Made by a program: the position numbers and the translations under genes. The notes under the pieces were generated by a model. It worked only from the letters and a program-made list of their open reading frames with translations, was not told the DNA's origin and did not search any database. Positions 30,020 to 39,321 of a stretch of DNA of 64,000 nt are shown piece after piece. The stretch lies in the NCBI GenBank assembly GCA_900469475.1, contig UBXG01000006.1, forward strand, positions 348,820-412,819, written 5' to 3'. Each line of letters begins with the position of its first letter. The first letter of the stretch is position 1. The stretch comes from Hyphomicrobiales bacterium. GTDB taxonomy: Bacteria; Pseudomonadota; Alphaproteobacteria; Rhizobiales; Rhizobiaceae.

Positions 30020-31197
30020 TGGCTTGTCCCCTGTGCATCGGCCTGGGCCGGCGGCTCGTCATTCGTCGCCTGCTGCGGCAGCTCGATCAGCTGGGGCGTC
30101 ACCTTGACGCCGGGCCGGATACGCATCAGCCCGTTGACGACAATGGTCTCGTCGCCGCTCATGCCATCGCGGATGACGCGATAGCCATAGAGCTTCGGCC
30201 CGAGACGCACGGATTTCGGCGTGATGTTGCCGGCGGTATCGACGGTATAGACGACGCGCTGGTTCTGATCCGAACCGATGGCTTCATCCGGCACGAGGAT
30301 CGCCTTGTAGCTGTTGGACCCCTGCACCTGAACGCGTCCGAAAAGACCGGGCTGCAGGATAAGATTGGGATTGGGAAAGCGGGCACGGACGCGGATCGTT
30401 CCGGTCTCGTTGTCGACACGGTTTTCCGCGAAATCGAGCTTGCCCTTGAAAGGCTTCTGCTTGGAATCGGCAATCGTCACAGTCACATCGAGACCGCCAC
30501 CGCCCTGCTGCAGGGCGCTGCCATTCTTGCGGGCCTCGTCAGCGTAGGAGAGCAGCCGGCGCTCATCGACATCGAAATAGAAATCGATGGGATCGAGCGA
30601 CACGATGGTCGTCAGCACGGTCTGATCGGCCTGCACGAGATTGCCGACCGAGATCAGGCGCCGGTCGATACGGCCGCTGAGCGGCGCGGTAATCCTAGTG
30701 AAATCCATGTCCAGATTGGCGCGATCAACCGTCGCCTGCGCACCGCGCACATTCGCCTGCGCCGAAATGAGATCGCGGCGTCGATCATCAAGCGTCGAAG
30801 CAGACTGGCTGCCCGTCGTCGACAGGGATTCCGCCCGCTTATATTGCGCATCGGCAAGCGTCAGCGACGATTTTGCCACTTCCAGCGAGGCGGTCGCCTC
30901 GTTCAGAGTAGTGATGAAGGGCCGTTGGTCGATGACAAAAAGCAGATCTCCCTGCTTGACGATCGCGCCGTCCTGGAAATGCACCTCCTGCAGGTAACCG
31001 CCGACCCGCGAGCGCACGGAAACCTCATCGACCGCCTGAAAGCGCCCGATGAACTCGTCACTGTCGACGACATCGCGAACGACAGGCTTGGCGACCGTAA
31101 CGGGTGGCGCCGGCGGTGCACCCTGCGCAAGCGCCTGGGCACTCGATAAAACGGCAATAACACAGCTCAACAAGACGGCACGCGGCAGCATCGGCAT
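30016..31197 (-). CDS. RND efflux membrane fusion protein
   Basis: This periplasmic adaptor (HlyD/AcrA type, about 393 residues) links the pump to an outer-membrane channel. It has an N-terminal signal (LPRAVLLSCVIAVLSSAQALA), a lipoyl half-motif (VGGYLQEVHFQDGAIVKQGD), a helical hairpin, and a C-terminal beta domain. I chose ATG 31197 because AAGGGG lies 8 bp upstream; an in-frame ATG at 31221 has no SD. No lipobox cysteine is seen at the cleavage site, so it is probably a soluble rather than lipid-anchored adaptor. Confidence 0.92.
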   Translation of the reverse strand: MPMLPRAVLLSCVIAVLSSAQALAQGAPPAPPVTVAKPVVRDVVDSDEFIGRFQAVDEVSVRSRVGGYLQEVHFQDGAIVKQGDLLFVIDQRPFITTLNEATASLEVAKSSLTLADAQYKRAESLSTTGSQSASTLDDRRRDLISAQANVRGAQATVDRANLDMDFTRITAPLSGRIDRRLISVGNLVQADQTVLTTIVSLDPIDFYFDVDERRLLSYADEARKNGSALQQGGGGLDVTVTIADSKQKPFKGKLDFAENRVDNETGTIRVRARFPNPNLILQPGLFGRVQVQGSNSYKAILVPDEAIGSDQNQRVVYTVDTAGNITPKSVRLGPKLYGYRVIRDGMSGDETIVVNGLMRIRPGVKVTPQLIELPQQATNDEPPAQADAQGTSQ

Positions 31198-31392
31198 GAA
31201 GCACCCCTTGAAAAACCGCATGCGGCAGCAGGCGCCGTCATTACGGTACGCTCACGAAATTTGTCTGCAACTTTCCGCGAAGAACCTGTCGCCGTCAGGC
31301 GCGGTGAAACCAGGTCGCTTCGGACTTCCCCAACATGCGCCACGGGCCGCGCCGGCCCGGGGGTATCAACCGGAGCGTGGTCCGGCAACATG

Positions 31393-31408
31393 CGTTTATG
31401 TATAAACG
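31393..31408. promoter_or_regulatory. Palindrome upstream of the RND pump
   Basis: CGTTTA-TGTA-TAAACG is a perfect 6+6 inverted repeat about 200 bp upstream of the pump operon, in a gene-free stretch of 314 bp. It looks like a TetR-family operator, but no regulator gene lies next to the pump. The rest of the gap shows nothing recognisable. Confidence 0.4.
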
Positions 31409-31511
31409 GTTTATCGGATTCGACAACAGGGAATGAACCGCCAGCGATCGAGCGCAACCGATTGTTTTTACTGGATAGTAAAGACGCGTATAGGATGAGC
31501 CGATAGAAACA

Positions 31512-33341
31512 TCAGCCCTCCAGCTCCTCGCGCAGCATTTCGAGTTCCAGCCATTCCTCTTCCATCTTGATCAGGCTTTCGCGCAGCTTTTCCATTTCCG
31601 CCGCAAGGCGGTTGAAGGCTGCGGGATCCTTGGAAAAGAGGTTCGGATCGGCCATTTTCTTTTCGCGCGCGGCAATCTCGGCTTCCGCCTTCGCCATTTC
31701 CTTCGGCAGGTTTTCGAGCGCAAATTTCTGCTTGTAGGAAAGCTTGCCCTTTCCCTTCGAGCTCTCGCCGGCCGGCGCTGTAGCTTCGGCCAATTTCGGC
31801 TTTTCGGCCGCCTTTTCAGCTCGCTTCCGCTCCTCGATCGCCCCCTTGCGCTGAACGAGCATGTCGGAATAGCCGCCGGCATATTCGATCCAGCGCCCGT
31901 CGGGCTCTTCCGGATCGGCGGGCGCGATCGTCGAGGTCACGGTACGGTCGAGGAAATCGCGATCGTGGCTGACGAGGATGACCGTACCGGCAAAGCCGGA
32001 GACGATTTCCTGCAGCAGGTCGAGCGTCTCGATGTCGAGATCGTTCGTCGGTTCGTCGAGGATCAAAAGATTGGTCGGCCGCGACAGGATACGGGCCAGC
32101 ATCAGCCGCGCGCGTTCGCCGCCGGAGAGGTTCCTGATCGGCGTGCGCGCCTGCTCCGGCTGGAACAGGAATTCCTTCATATAGCCGGTCACATGCCGCT
32201 GCTCACCATTGACGAGCAGGTTCTCGCCGCGACCGTCGGTCAGATAGTTGGCGAGCGTATCTTCCGGGTTCAGCTCCTCGCGCTTCTGGTCGAGGGTGGC
32301 GATTTCCAGATTGGTGCCGAGCTTTACAGTGCCGCTATCCGGCTCCAGCTGCCCGGTCAGCATCTTCAGAAGCGTCGTCTTGCCGGCGCCGTTCGGGCCG
32401 ACGAGGCCGATGCAATCGCCGCGATGCACGCGGATCGAGAACGGCGCGACGATGACCCGCTCATTATAGGACTTGGTGATCTTGTCCGCCTCGATCACCA
32501 GCTTGCCGCTTTCCTGCGCATCGGAAGCAGCCGCCTGTACCGTGCCCAAAGCGCCTTTGTGACCGCGATAGCGCGAGCGCATATCCTGCAATTCGCCGAG
32601 GCGGCGCATGTTGCGCTTGCGCCGCGCCGTCACGCCGTAGCGCAGCCAGTGCTCTTCACGTTCGATCTGCTTGCCGAGCTTGTGCTGCTCCAGCTCTTCG
32701 GCTTCCAGCACCTGGTCGCGCCAGGCTTCGAAATGGCCAAAGCCCCTGTCCAGACGACGCGAAGTGCCGCGATCGAGCCAGACGGTCGCGGTCGACACCT
32801 TTTCGAGGAAACGCCGGTCGTGCGAGATCAGAACGAGCGCGCTGCGGCTCTTCTGCAGCTCGCCTTCCAGCCATTCGATGGTCGGCAAGTCCAAATGGTT
32901 CGTCGGCTCGTCGAGCAGCAGGATATCCGGTTCGGGCGCCAGAACGCGCGCCAGTGCCGCGCGGCGCGCTTCACCGCCGGAAAGGTTCTTCGGATCCTCC
33001 TCCCCGGTCAGGCCGAGATGGGAGAGCAGATAGGTGACGCGATAGGGATCATCGCCAGGCCCAAGACCGGCCTCGGCATAGGCCGCCACCGCCTTGTAAC
33101 CGGCAAAATCGGGCGCCTGCTCGAGATAGCGCACGGTCGACGACGGATGACGGAATACCTCGCCCGATTGCGCTTCGACGAGACCGGCGGCGATCTTCAA
33201 CAGCGTCGACTTGCCGGAACCATTGCGTCCGACAAGGCAGATCTTGTCGCCCGGCTCCACCTGCAGGCCGGCACCGGCGAGCAACGGCGCACCGCCGAAG
33301 CTCAGAAAGATGTCGTCGAGTTTCAGAATGGGAGGGGCCAA
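31512..33341 (-). CDS. uup: ABC-F family ATPase (Uup type)
   Basis: This is a soluble 609-residue protein with two ABC domains and no membrane part. Walker A motifs are GRNGSGKST (domain 1) and GPNGAGKTT (domain 2), with signatures LSGGEARRAALARVL and LSGGERARLMLARIL. A lysine-rich linker and a C-terminal coiled coil (about residues 540-605) fit Uup, which acts on ribosomes or branched DNA. The gene for thiamine pyrophosphokinase ends 2 bp upstream of its start, so the two share a transcript. Confidence 0.92.
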   Translation of the reverse strand: MAPPILKLDDIFLSFGGAPLLAGAGLQVEPGDKICLVGRNGSGKSTLLKIAAGLVEAQSGEVFRHPSSTVRYLEQAPDFAGYKAVAAYAEAGLGPGDDPYRVTYLLSHLGLTGEEDPKNLSGGEARRAALARVLAPEPDILLLDEPTNHLDLPTIEWLEGELQKSRSALVLISHDRRFLEKVSTATVWLDRGTSRRLDRGFGHFEAWRDQVLEAEELEQHKLGKQIEREEHWLRYGVTARRKRNMRRLGELQDMRSRYRGHKGALGTVQAAASDAQESGKLVIEADKITKSYNERVIVAPFSIRVHRGDCIGLVGPNGAGKTTLLKMLTGQLEPDSGTVKLGTNLEIATLDQKREELNPEDTLANYLTDGRGENLLVNGEQRHVTGYMKEFLFQPEQARTPIRNLSGGERARLMLARILSRPTNLLILDEPTNDLDIETLDLLQEIVSGFAGTVILVSHDRDFLDRTVTSTIAPADPEEPDGRWIEYAGGYSDMLVQRKGAIEERKRAEKAAEKPKLAEATAPAGESSKGKGKLSYKQKFALENLPKEMAKAEAEIAAREKKMADPNLFSKDPAAFNRLAAEMEKLRESLIKMEEEWLELEMLREELEG

Positions 33342-33343
33342 GA

Positions 33344-33997
33344 TCAGACTCCGGAAAGGTCATAAGGGCGGGCAAGAACAATGGCCCTGCCGCTGCCGAG
33401 CGAAAAGCGCACATCGCCTTCCGCCACGTTGGAAATGGTGCGCGATGCGCCGAAGGGCAAATGAAAATCGCGCAAGGGGTAACGGGCATTGTCGATGAAA
33501 AGGCCCGCCAGATCGCTGAAACCAAGAACGGAGAACAGCGAGCCAGCCGGCAGTGCCAGCGTGAGATCGCCTGACGGAAGCGGCACCGCCTCCTCGTCAC
33601 CCGACGTCAGCAGCACGTCGAAGCCTTTTTCGGCGAGCTGAATACCATAAAGCAGGTGCTGGATCGCATGATCGGAGCGTTCGCCGCCCATGGCGCCCGC
33701 CAGGATCAGTCTCGTGGCGCCGCGATCGATCGCTTCCGAGACGGCGATCTCGCCGTCGGTCGCAGCCTTCGCCGCCGGATAGGGCTGCCTGGGCACATTC
33801 GGAAAGGCTCCCTGCAGATCGGCAGGCGTGGAATCAAAATCGCCAACCCACAGCTCCGGTTCCATCCCAATCGCGAGGGCATGGCGCATCCCGCCGTCAG
33901 CCGCTATGAAGCGGCTGCCGGAAACCGCAGCGCGCAATCGCTCCGTAAGGCGAAGCTCGCCGCCGAGCAGGATGGTGAAGGTGGTGGACTGGCTCAT
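33344..33997 (-). CDS. Thiamine pyrophosphokinase
   Basis: This 217-residue enzyme (Thi80/ThiN-like family) transfers pyrophosphate from ATP to thiamine, giving thiamine pyrophosphate. Visible are AADGGMRHAL near residue 32, WVGDFDSTPADL with the metal aspartates near residue 50, ATDGEIAV and GAMGGERSDHAIQ. It makes the ligand of the TPP riboswitch 2.4 kb away that controls thiBPQ, so import and activation of thiamine are encoded close together. It lies directly upstream of uup. Confidence 0.92.
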   Translation of the reverse strand: MSQSTTFTILLGGELRLTERLRAAVSGSRFIAADGGMRHALAIGMEPELWVGDFDSTPADLQGAFPNVPRQPYPAAKAATDGEIAVSEAIDRGATRLILAGAMGGERSDHAIQHLLYGIQLAEKGFDVLLTSGDEEAVPLPSGDLTLALPAGSLFSVLGFSDLAGLFIDNARYPLRDFHLPFGASRTISNVAEGDVRFSLGSGRAIVLARPYDLSGV

Positions 33998-34069
33998 GAG
34001 GCAAGCCCATAGCGCAAAGTCCTATCTCTAGGGAAGAGCGCCGTTACTGGAACGGCCCGGCCAAGTCGA

Positions 34070-34597
34070 TCATTCGGTCGTTTCCTTCATGGCGGCCTGG
34101 ACGACACGTTCATAGCCGCTGACATAACGATCGAAGAGAAACGAAAAGCTTTCGATGTCTTCGGGCGACCAATCGGCAAAGATGCTTCCGATAACGGCGT
34201 ATTTCTGCACCTGGATTTCCGACAGCAAGCGCTGCCCGAGTGCGGTCAGCACCACGACGATACGCCGCGCGTCCGCCTGCGATGCCTTTCGCCGCAACAC
34301 ACCACGCGTCACCATGTCGGCAGTGATGCGGCTCGCGCGCGATGGATCGATGCGCAAGAGCTCGGCGATCGTGCCGACGGTCACTTCGCCCGTATCTTCC
34401 GCCCGCCGCACGACATCGAGCACATCGAGATGCGAAAGCTCAAGCCCCGGGGCCACATGTTGAATGGCGAGCCTGCCGATCATGCGACGGCCGGTCAGCA
34501 AGCGCATGCGCATCATCGCCTGACCGATGCGCAGAAACTTCTCGTCTTCGGCCAGCGTCGGAACTTCGATATCTTTTGTATTCGGCGCAGATGTCAT
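34070..34597 (-). CDS. MarR-family transcriptional regulator
   Basis: This is a winged-helix regulator of about 176 residues. The recognition region is VGTIAELLRIDPSRASRITADMVTRGVLRR (residues about 80-108) and the wing carries KASQADARR. The frame opens 22 codons earlier (34663), but the ATG at 34597 begins the family-like part; the SD is weak for both. It is divergent from an MFS drug-exporter gene with a palindromic promoter region between them, the classic MarR/EmrR arrangement, so it probably represses that exporter until a phenolic or drug ligand binds. Confidence 0.87.
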   Translation of the reverse strand: MTSAPNTKDIEVPTLAEDEKFLRIGQAMMRMRLLTGRRMIGRLAIQHVAPGLELSHLDVLDVVRRAEDTGEVTVGTIAELLRIDPSRASRITADMVTRGVLRRKASQADARRIVVVLTALGQRLLSEIQVQKYAVIGSIFADWSPEDIESFSFLFDRYVSGYERVVQAAMKETTE

Positions 34598-34656
34598 CCC
34601 TAAAGCATAGCAGAGGTCGGGACGAAACAAAACATGCAAAGGGCATTCACCTGCCA

Positions 34657-34690
34657 TTGACAATTATATGCTAATAGCACATATATTCAT
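34657..34690 (+). promoter_or_regulatory. Promoter/operator between marR-like and MFS genes
   Basis: TTGACA (34657-34662) is followed by an AT-rich spacer and TATATT (34682-34687; 19-bp spacing). The imperfect inverted repeat ATATGC-TAATA-GCACATAT lies in the spacer, as expected for a MarR-type operator. A transcript from here would start near 34694, so the MFS start at 34762 is preferred over an ATG at 34693. Confidence 0.6.
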
Positions 34691-34761
34691 CCATGAAGAC
34701 CGGGCGTCCCGCGCATTCGCTCGATAGCGCAGCGTTCCGGCCCAGTTCGGGTTCTTGCTCC

Positions 34762-36297
34762 ATGGACATGCAGACAAGCTTCACACCGCTCGTGGCGGAT
34801 CACAAACGGCGGCTTATTCTTTTCCTCTTTCTGATGACCGCCATGTTCATGGCAACGCTCGACAACCAGATCGTCTCGACGGCACTGCCGACGATCGTCG
34901 GCGAGTTCGGGCATCTGGATCGCTTCGGCTGGATCGGATCGGCCTATCTTCTCTCGCTTTCCGCCGTCATGCCCGTCTACGGCAAGCTCGGTGATCTCTT
35001 CGGCCGCAAATATGTGATGATGACGGCAATCGCGATCTTCACGGTCGGCTCTGCCGTCTGCGGTCTAGCCATCTCGATGGATACGCTGATCGCCGCCCGC
35101 GTCCTTCAAGGCTTCGGCGGTGGCGGCATCATGGTCTCGATCTTCGCCGTCAACGCCGATCTCTTCGAGCCGCGCGAGCGTGCGCGCTACCAGAGCTATT
35201 CGAGCCTCGTGCTGATGGCGTCGGGCGCCATCGGCCCCGTTCTCGGCGGCACGATGAGCGATCTTTTCGGCTGGCGTTCGATCTTCCTCGTCAACGTACC
35301 GATCGGCTTCATCGTGCTTGCCGGCCTCGCCTTCATGCTGCCCTACCGCAAGCCTGCCCGCCGTCCGAAGATCGATTATGCCGGCGCCATCGTCCTTGCC
35401 CTGACGACGACAAGCATTGTGCTTGCTGCCGACGGAAGCGAACTCTTCGGGTCGCTGCTATCGCCGCAATGCCTTGGTATTATTGCCTTCGGGGTAATCT
35501 GCGCCATCGCCTGGGTCTTCATCGAGCGCCGCGCACCCGAGCCGATCGTGCCGATGACGCTGTTCCGCAATCCGACATTCGGCCTTCTGCTGATCCTCTC
35601 GATCACCAGCGGCGCCGTCGCCATCGGCATGGTCAATTACTTCGCGCTCTTCCTGCAGACGACGACAGGCCTTTCTCCCTCCATGGCCGGGCTGCTGTTC
35701 ATTCTCCTGACCGGCGGCATCGTCTGCGGCTCGCTCTCCGCCGGCCGACTGATCGCGGCCAAAGGCCGTTACAAGCCGTTTGCCGTCGCCAGCGCCAGCT
35801 GCAGCACCATCGCATTCGCCTCGCTCGCCTTCGTCCATGCCGGCACGCCCATCGTCCTCATTGGCGGCCTGATGCTGCTGCACGGCATCGGCATCGGCCT
35901 TGCCCAGCAGGTGCCCGTTATCGGCGTACAGAATGCAGCGGCTGCCCGTGACGTCGGCGCGGCAACGGGTGCCGTCACGTTGTCGCGCATGGGCGGCGCC
36001 TCCATCGCCATCTCCATCTACGGCGCCATCATCGCCGCCAAACTCGGCAGTGTCGGTGTCTCCATATCCGGCGTACCGAACATCGAGGAGCTGACGCCGA
36101 AGATGATGGCCGCCTTGCCCGAGATCACCCGCGAGGCCGTCGCCAACGCCTATGCGAGCGCCTTCAGTCCGTTGTTCATGACGGCAGCCGGCATTTGCAT
36201 GCTTGGTCTCCTGACCTCGCTGACACTGAAGAATGTGCAGCTCCCGGGTGCCGCGAAGAAATTCGAAAGCCCGGCGGTCGCGGAGGCTGCCGAGTAA
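34762..36297 (+). CDS. MFS multidrug exporter (DHA2/EmrB type, 14 TM)
   Basis: This is a proton-driven inner-membrane exporter of about 511 residues with 14 expected helices. Signature motifs seen are LDNQIVSTALPTIVGEFG in helix 1, YGKLGDLFGRKYVMM in loop 2-3, and GAIGPVLGGTMSDLFGWR for motif C. I chose ATG 34762 because the divergent promoter would leave an ATG at 34693 untranscribed. No membrane fusion gene is adjacent, so it may work alone. Control by the divergent MarR-type protein is likely. A TPP riboswitch starts 76 bp after its stop. Confidence 0.92.
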   Translation: MDMQTSFTPLVADHKRRLILFLFLMTAMFMATLDNQIVSTALPTIVGEFGHLDRFGWIGSAYLLSLSAVMPVYGKLGDLFGRKYVMMTAIAIFTVGSAVCGLAISMDTLIAARVLQGFGGGGIMVSIFAVNADLFEPRERARYQSYSSLVLMASGAIGPVLGGTMSDLFGWRSIFLVNVPIGFIVLAGLAFMLPYRKPARRPKIDYAGAIVLALTTTSIVLAADGSELFGSLLSPQCLGIIAFGVICAIAWVFIERRAPEPIVPMTLFRNPTFGLLLILSITSGAVAIGMVNYFALFLQTTTGLSPSMAGLLFILLTGGIVCGSLSAGRLIAAKGRYKPFAVASASCSTIAFASLAFVHAGTPIVLIGGLMLLHGIGIGLAQQVPVIGVQNAAAARDVGAATGAVTLSRMGGASIAISIYGAIIAAKLGSVGVSISGVPNIEELTPKMMAALPEITREAVANAYASAFSPLFMTAAGICMLGLLTSLTLKNVQLPGAAKKFESPAVAEAAE

Positions 36298-36372
36298 ATC
36301 CTTCATGCTGCAATCGGCAAGGGAATCATTTCCCTTGTCATCCCTCCGTCACGAGGCTAAATCTGCCGACGC

Positions 36373-36472
36373 TCTAACGGGGTGCCTAATGTCCTTCAGG
36401 ACATTTGGCTGAGAGGCTTTCACCGGCCAACCCGCGGAACCTGATCCGGCTAACACCGGCGGAGGGATTAGA
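36373..36472 (+). promoter_or_regulatory. TPP (THI-box) riboswitch
   Basis: The conserved core is complete: GGGGTGCC, GGCTGAGAGG, ACCCGCGGAACCTGATCCGG, CTAACACCGGCGGAGGGA. The P1 stem pairs TCTAA (36373-36377) with TTAGA (36468-36472). A variable P3 hairpin (TGTCCTTCAGGACA) is inserted. It precedes thiBPQ by about 170 bp, with a RIME-like palindrome in between. It lowers expression when thiamine pyrophosphate is plentiful. Confidence 0.96.
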
Positions 36473-36517
36473 CGCGTGACGAAATCATAGCGCCCTTTCC
36501 CCGTCAGACGAAACCCA

Positions 36518-36629
36518 GAGCATGATGCCGAAAAACGGAAACGGTTTTCGGACGACATCATGCCCTAATTATTTGATTTTAGAGCGGATTCAGATTTTAG
36601 GTCGGTAGACCTGAAATCATCCGGCTCTA
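36518..36629. repeat. RIME-like palindromic element, copy B
   Basis: GAGCATGATGCCGAAAAAC ... GTTTTCGGACGACATCATGC is the same core palindrome as at 22786 and 51200, followed by a second half (GATTCAGATTTTAGGTC ... GACCTGAAATCATC). It lies between the TPP riboswitch and thiB, ending at the thiB ribosome site (AGGAGGAGG, 36629-36637). Confidence 0.85.
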
Positions 36630-36644
36630 GGAGGAGGCGCGACC

Positions 36645-37673
36645 ATGCACAACCGTTCGCTATTGTCATTCTTCGCCGGCCTGGCCCTTGCCGCCGGAAC
36701 GACCTTTTTTGCCGCGCAGCCTGCCGCTGCAGCCGACAAGACCCTGACCATCTACACTTATGAGAGCTTCACCGCCGACTGGGGTCCGGGCGCCAAGGTC
36801 AAGGCCGCCTTCGAAAAGACCTGCGGCTGCACGGTCAATTACGTCGCCGTCACCGATGGCGTTGCACTTCTCTCCCGCCTCAAACTGGAAGGAACGGGCA
36901 CCAAGGCCGATGTCGTTCTCGGTCTCGACACCAATCTTATCGACGAAGCGAAGGATACCGGCCTCTTCGACGCAAGCGGCGTCGACACGTCGGCCCTCAA
37001 GGTTCCCGGCGGTTTCAAGGACGACGTATTCGTGCCCTACGACTACGGCCATTTCGCCGTGATCTATGACAGCCAGACCGTCAAGAATCCGCCCAAGAGC
37101 ATGAAGGATCTCGTCGAAGGCGATCCCAATCAGAAGATCGTCATCGAGGATCCGCGCACCTCGACGCCGGGTCTCGGCCTGCTGCTCTGGGTCAAGTCGA
37201 TCTATGGCGACAAATCCGCCGATGCCTGGGCGAAGCTCAAAGGCCGCATCCTAACGGTCACCCCCGGCTGGTCGGAAGCCTATGATCTGTTCACCAAGGG
37301 CGAAGCGCCGATGGTGCTCTCCTACACGACGTCACCGGCCTATCACATGATCGAAGACAAGACCGATCGCTATCAGGCCGCCGCCTTCTCGGAGGGGCAT
37401 TACATTCAGATCGAGGTCGCCGGCCTCATCAAGTCCTCGCCGAACAAGGAACTTGCTCGCGATTTCCTGAAATTCATGATCTCCACCGGCTTCCAAGACA
37501 TCATTCCGACAAGCAACTGGATGATGCCGGTTTCCGCCACTTCCGAGCCGCTGCCGGATGCCTTCAGCAAGCTCGTCGTGCCGTCGAAGACCTTCCTGAT
37601 GAGCCCTGCGGACGTCGACAAGAACCGTAAAGCCTGGATCGACGAATGGCTGACCGCCACCAGCGGCAACTGA
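36645..37673 (+). CDS. thiB: Thiamine ABC transporter substrate-binding protein
   Basis: This is a periplasmic binding protein for thiamine and its phosphates, 342 residues, with a cleavable signal ([19 protein letters not shown] then QPAAAADK). The mature part starts [17 protein letters not shown], a typical ThiB beginning, and carries [12 protein letters not shown] and [10 protein letters not shown] in the ligand-site region. A strong SD precedes the ATG. It is the first gene of thiBPQ and is under a TPP riboswitch, which supports the substrate assignment. Confidence 0.95.
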   Translation: MHNRSLLSFFAGLALAAGTTFFAAQPAAAADKTLTIYTYESFTADWGPGAKVKAAFEKTCGCTVNYVAVTDGVALLSRLKLEGTGTKADVVLGLDTNLIDEAKDTGLFDASGVDTSALKVPGGFKDDVFVPYDYGHFAVIYDSQTVKNPPKSMKDLVEGDPNQKIVIEDPRTSTPGLGLLLWVKSIYGDKSADAWAKLKGRILTVTPGWSEAYDLFTKGEAPMVLSYTTSPAYHMIEDKTDRYQAAAFSEGHYIQIEVAGLIKSSPNKELARDFLKFMISTGFQDIIPTSNWMMPVSATSEPLPDAFSKLVVPSKTFLMSPADVDKNRKAWIDEWLTATSGN

Positions 37674-37677
37674 TGCC

Positions 37678-39321
37678 TTGATCATACTCACGGCACCCGA
37701 GCGAAGACGCGCTATTTCCGGCGGGGCGTTCAGCCTCGGCAGCATTGCGCTCTTCGTCGGGATCGCTGTTCTTGTTCTTCTCTCCGCCGGCATCGAATCC
37801 GGCGGCGACACCTCGCTCACAGACCCATATCTGCTGCGCATCCTGCGCTTCACACTGCTGCAGGCGGTGCTTTCGACACTGCTCTCCATTGTGCTCGCCA
37901 TTCCGGTCGCCCGCGCATTGGCGCGCCAGCCGCGCTTTCCCGGCCGGCTGTGGCTGATCCGAATGATGGCCGTGCCGATGGGCCTGCCGGTGCTGATCGG
38001 CGCACTCGGCCTGCTCGGCATATGGGGCCGGCAGGGGCTCATCAATCAGGCGCTATCAGCACTCGGCCTGTCGCAGCCCGTCAGCATCTATGGCCTGGCC
38101 GGTATCCTGCTTGCGCATGTCTTCTTCAACATGCCGCTCGCCTGCCGACTGATGCTGGTCGGACTGGAGCGGGTGCCAGCGGAATATTGGCTCGTAGCCG
38201 GCGGACTCGGCATGCGGCCCATCTCGGTCTTCCGCTTCATCGAATGGCCTATTCTGCGCGGCCTCATTCCCGGCATCGCCGGCCTGATCTTCATGCTCTG
38301 CGCCACCAGCTTCACACTGGTCCTGATCCTCGGCGGCGGCCCGGCCGCAACGACGCTGGAAGTGGCGATCTACCAGGCCCTCCGCTTCGATTTCGATCCC
38401 GGCCGCGCCGTGATGCTGTCGCTGCTGCAGATCGTCGTCACCCTGCTTGTGCTCGGCGTCATGACGCTGTTTCGAGCTCCCGACGATCACGGACTGACGG
38501 CCGGCCGGGCGCTGCGCCGAATCGATGGACAGGAGATGGCTGCGCGGTACGTCGATGCCGCGCTGCTGGCGGCCGCGACGCTCTTTCTCGGCATGCCGCT
38601 TGCTGCGGTCGTCGTGACCGGCCTCAAGGCCAATCTTTTCAAGCTCGTCTCCCAGCCAATCTTCCTGCAGGCGGCAGTCACAAGTCTTGCAATCGCGCTT
38701 GCTGCAGGCCTTCTGGCCGTGCTGACATCCTTCGCGATCATTCGCGCCCGCTCGGTGATATCGGCGGATCGCCGAAAGTCCCTCGGCCTGCACGGCCTGG
38801 CGATCGCATTAGGCGCAAGCTCCTCCCTCATCCTGCTGGTGCCACCGATCGTGCTGGCAACCGGCTGGTTCCTGGCGCTCAGGCCATTGGGCGATCCCAG
38901 CCGCTTTGCGGCTGTCCTCATCATTGTCATCAATGCGCTGATGGCGCTGCCCTTCGTCATTCGCGTCATCGAGCCGGCCTGTACGGTCCATGTCAGCCGC
39001 ACCGGGCGGCTGGCGGCAAGCCTCGGCCTTCACGGCATTGCGCGCCTGCGCATGGTCGATTGGCCGGCTCTACGCAAACCGCTCTTCACGGCGCTCTCCT
39101 TCGCCATGGCCCTGTCGCTCGGCGATCTCGGCGCCGTCGCACTCTTCGGCTCCGATAGCCTGATGACCCTGCCCTGGCTGGTCTACAGCAAGCTCGGCAG
39201 CTACCGCACCAACGACGCCGACGGATATGCCTTGATCCTCGGCCTGGTATGCCTTCTCCTGACCATAGCCGGAACCGCGGGCCAGGGCGTGCCGGATGAC
39301 GAAAGCAGACGAAATGACTGA
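37678..39321 (+). CDS. thiP: Thiamine ABC transporter permease
   Basis: This is a fused permease of 547 residues with two BPD_transp_1 halves, about twelve helices in all. Two EAA-like loops are visible, AEYWLVAGGLGMRPISVFRF in the first half and GRLAASLGLHGIARLRMVDW in the second. The start is TTG at 37678, 4 bp after the thiB stop; no ATG fits near the N-terminus. It forms the whole channel with a ThiQ dimer. The 3' end overlaps thiQ by 26 bp. Confidence 0.93.
   Translation: MIILTAPERRRAISGGAFSLGSIALFVGIAVLVLLSAGIESGGDTSLTDPYLLRILRFTLLQAVLSTLLSIVLAIPVARALARQPRFPGRLWLIRMMAVPMGLPVLIGALGLLGIWGRQGLINQALSALGLSQPVSIYGLAGILLAHVFFNMPLACRLMLVGLERVPAEYWLVAGGLGMRPISVFRFIEWPILRGLIPGIAGLIFMLCATSFTLVLILGGGPAATTLEVAIYQALRFDFDPGRAVMLSLLQIVVTLLVLGVMTLFRAPDDHGLTAGRALRRIDGQEMAARYVDAALLAAATLFLGMPLAAVVVTGLKANLFKLVSQPIFLQAAVTSLAIALAAGLLAVLTSFAIIRARSVISADRRKSLGLHGLAIALGASSSLILLVPPIVLATGWFLALRPLGDPSRFAAVLIIVINALMALPFVIRVIEPACTVHVSRTGRLAASLGLHGIARLRMVDWPALRKPLFTALSFAMALSLGDLGAVALFGSDSLMTLPWLVYSKLGSYRTNDADGYALILGLVCLLLTIAGTAGQGVPDDESRRND

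Noticed and set aside
31965..33365. A 466-codon plus-strand frame opposite uup
   Set aside because: Antisense shadow of a clear ABC-F gene.
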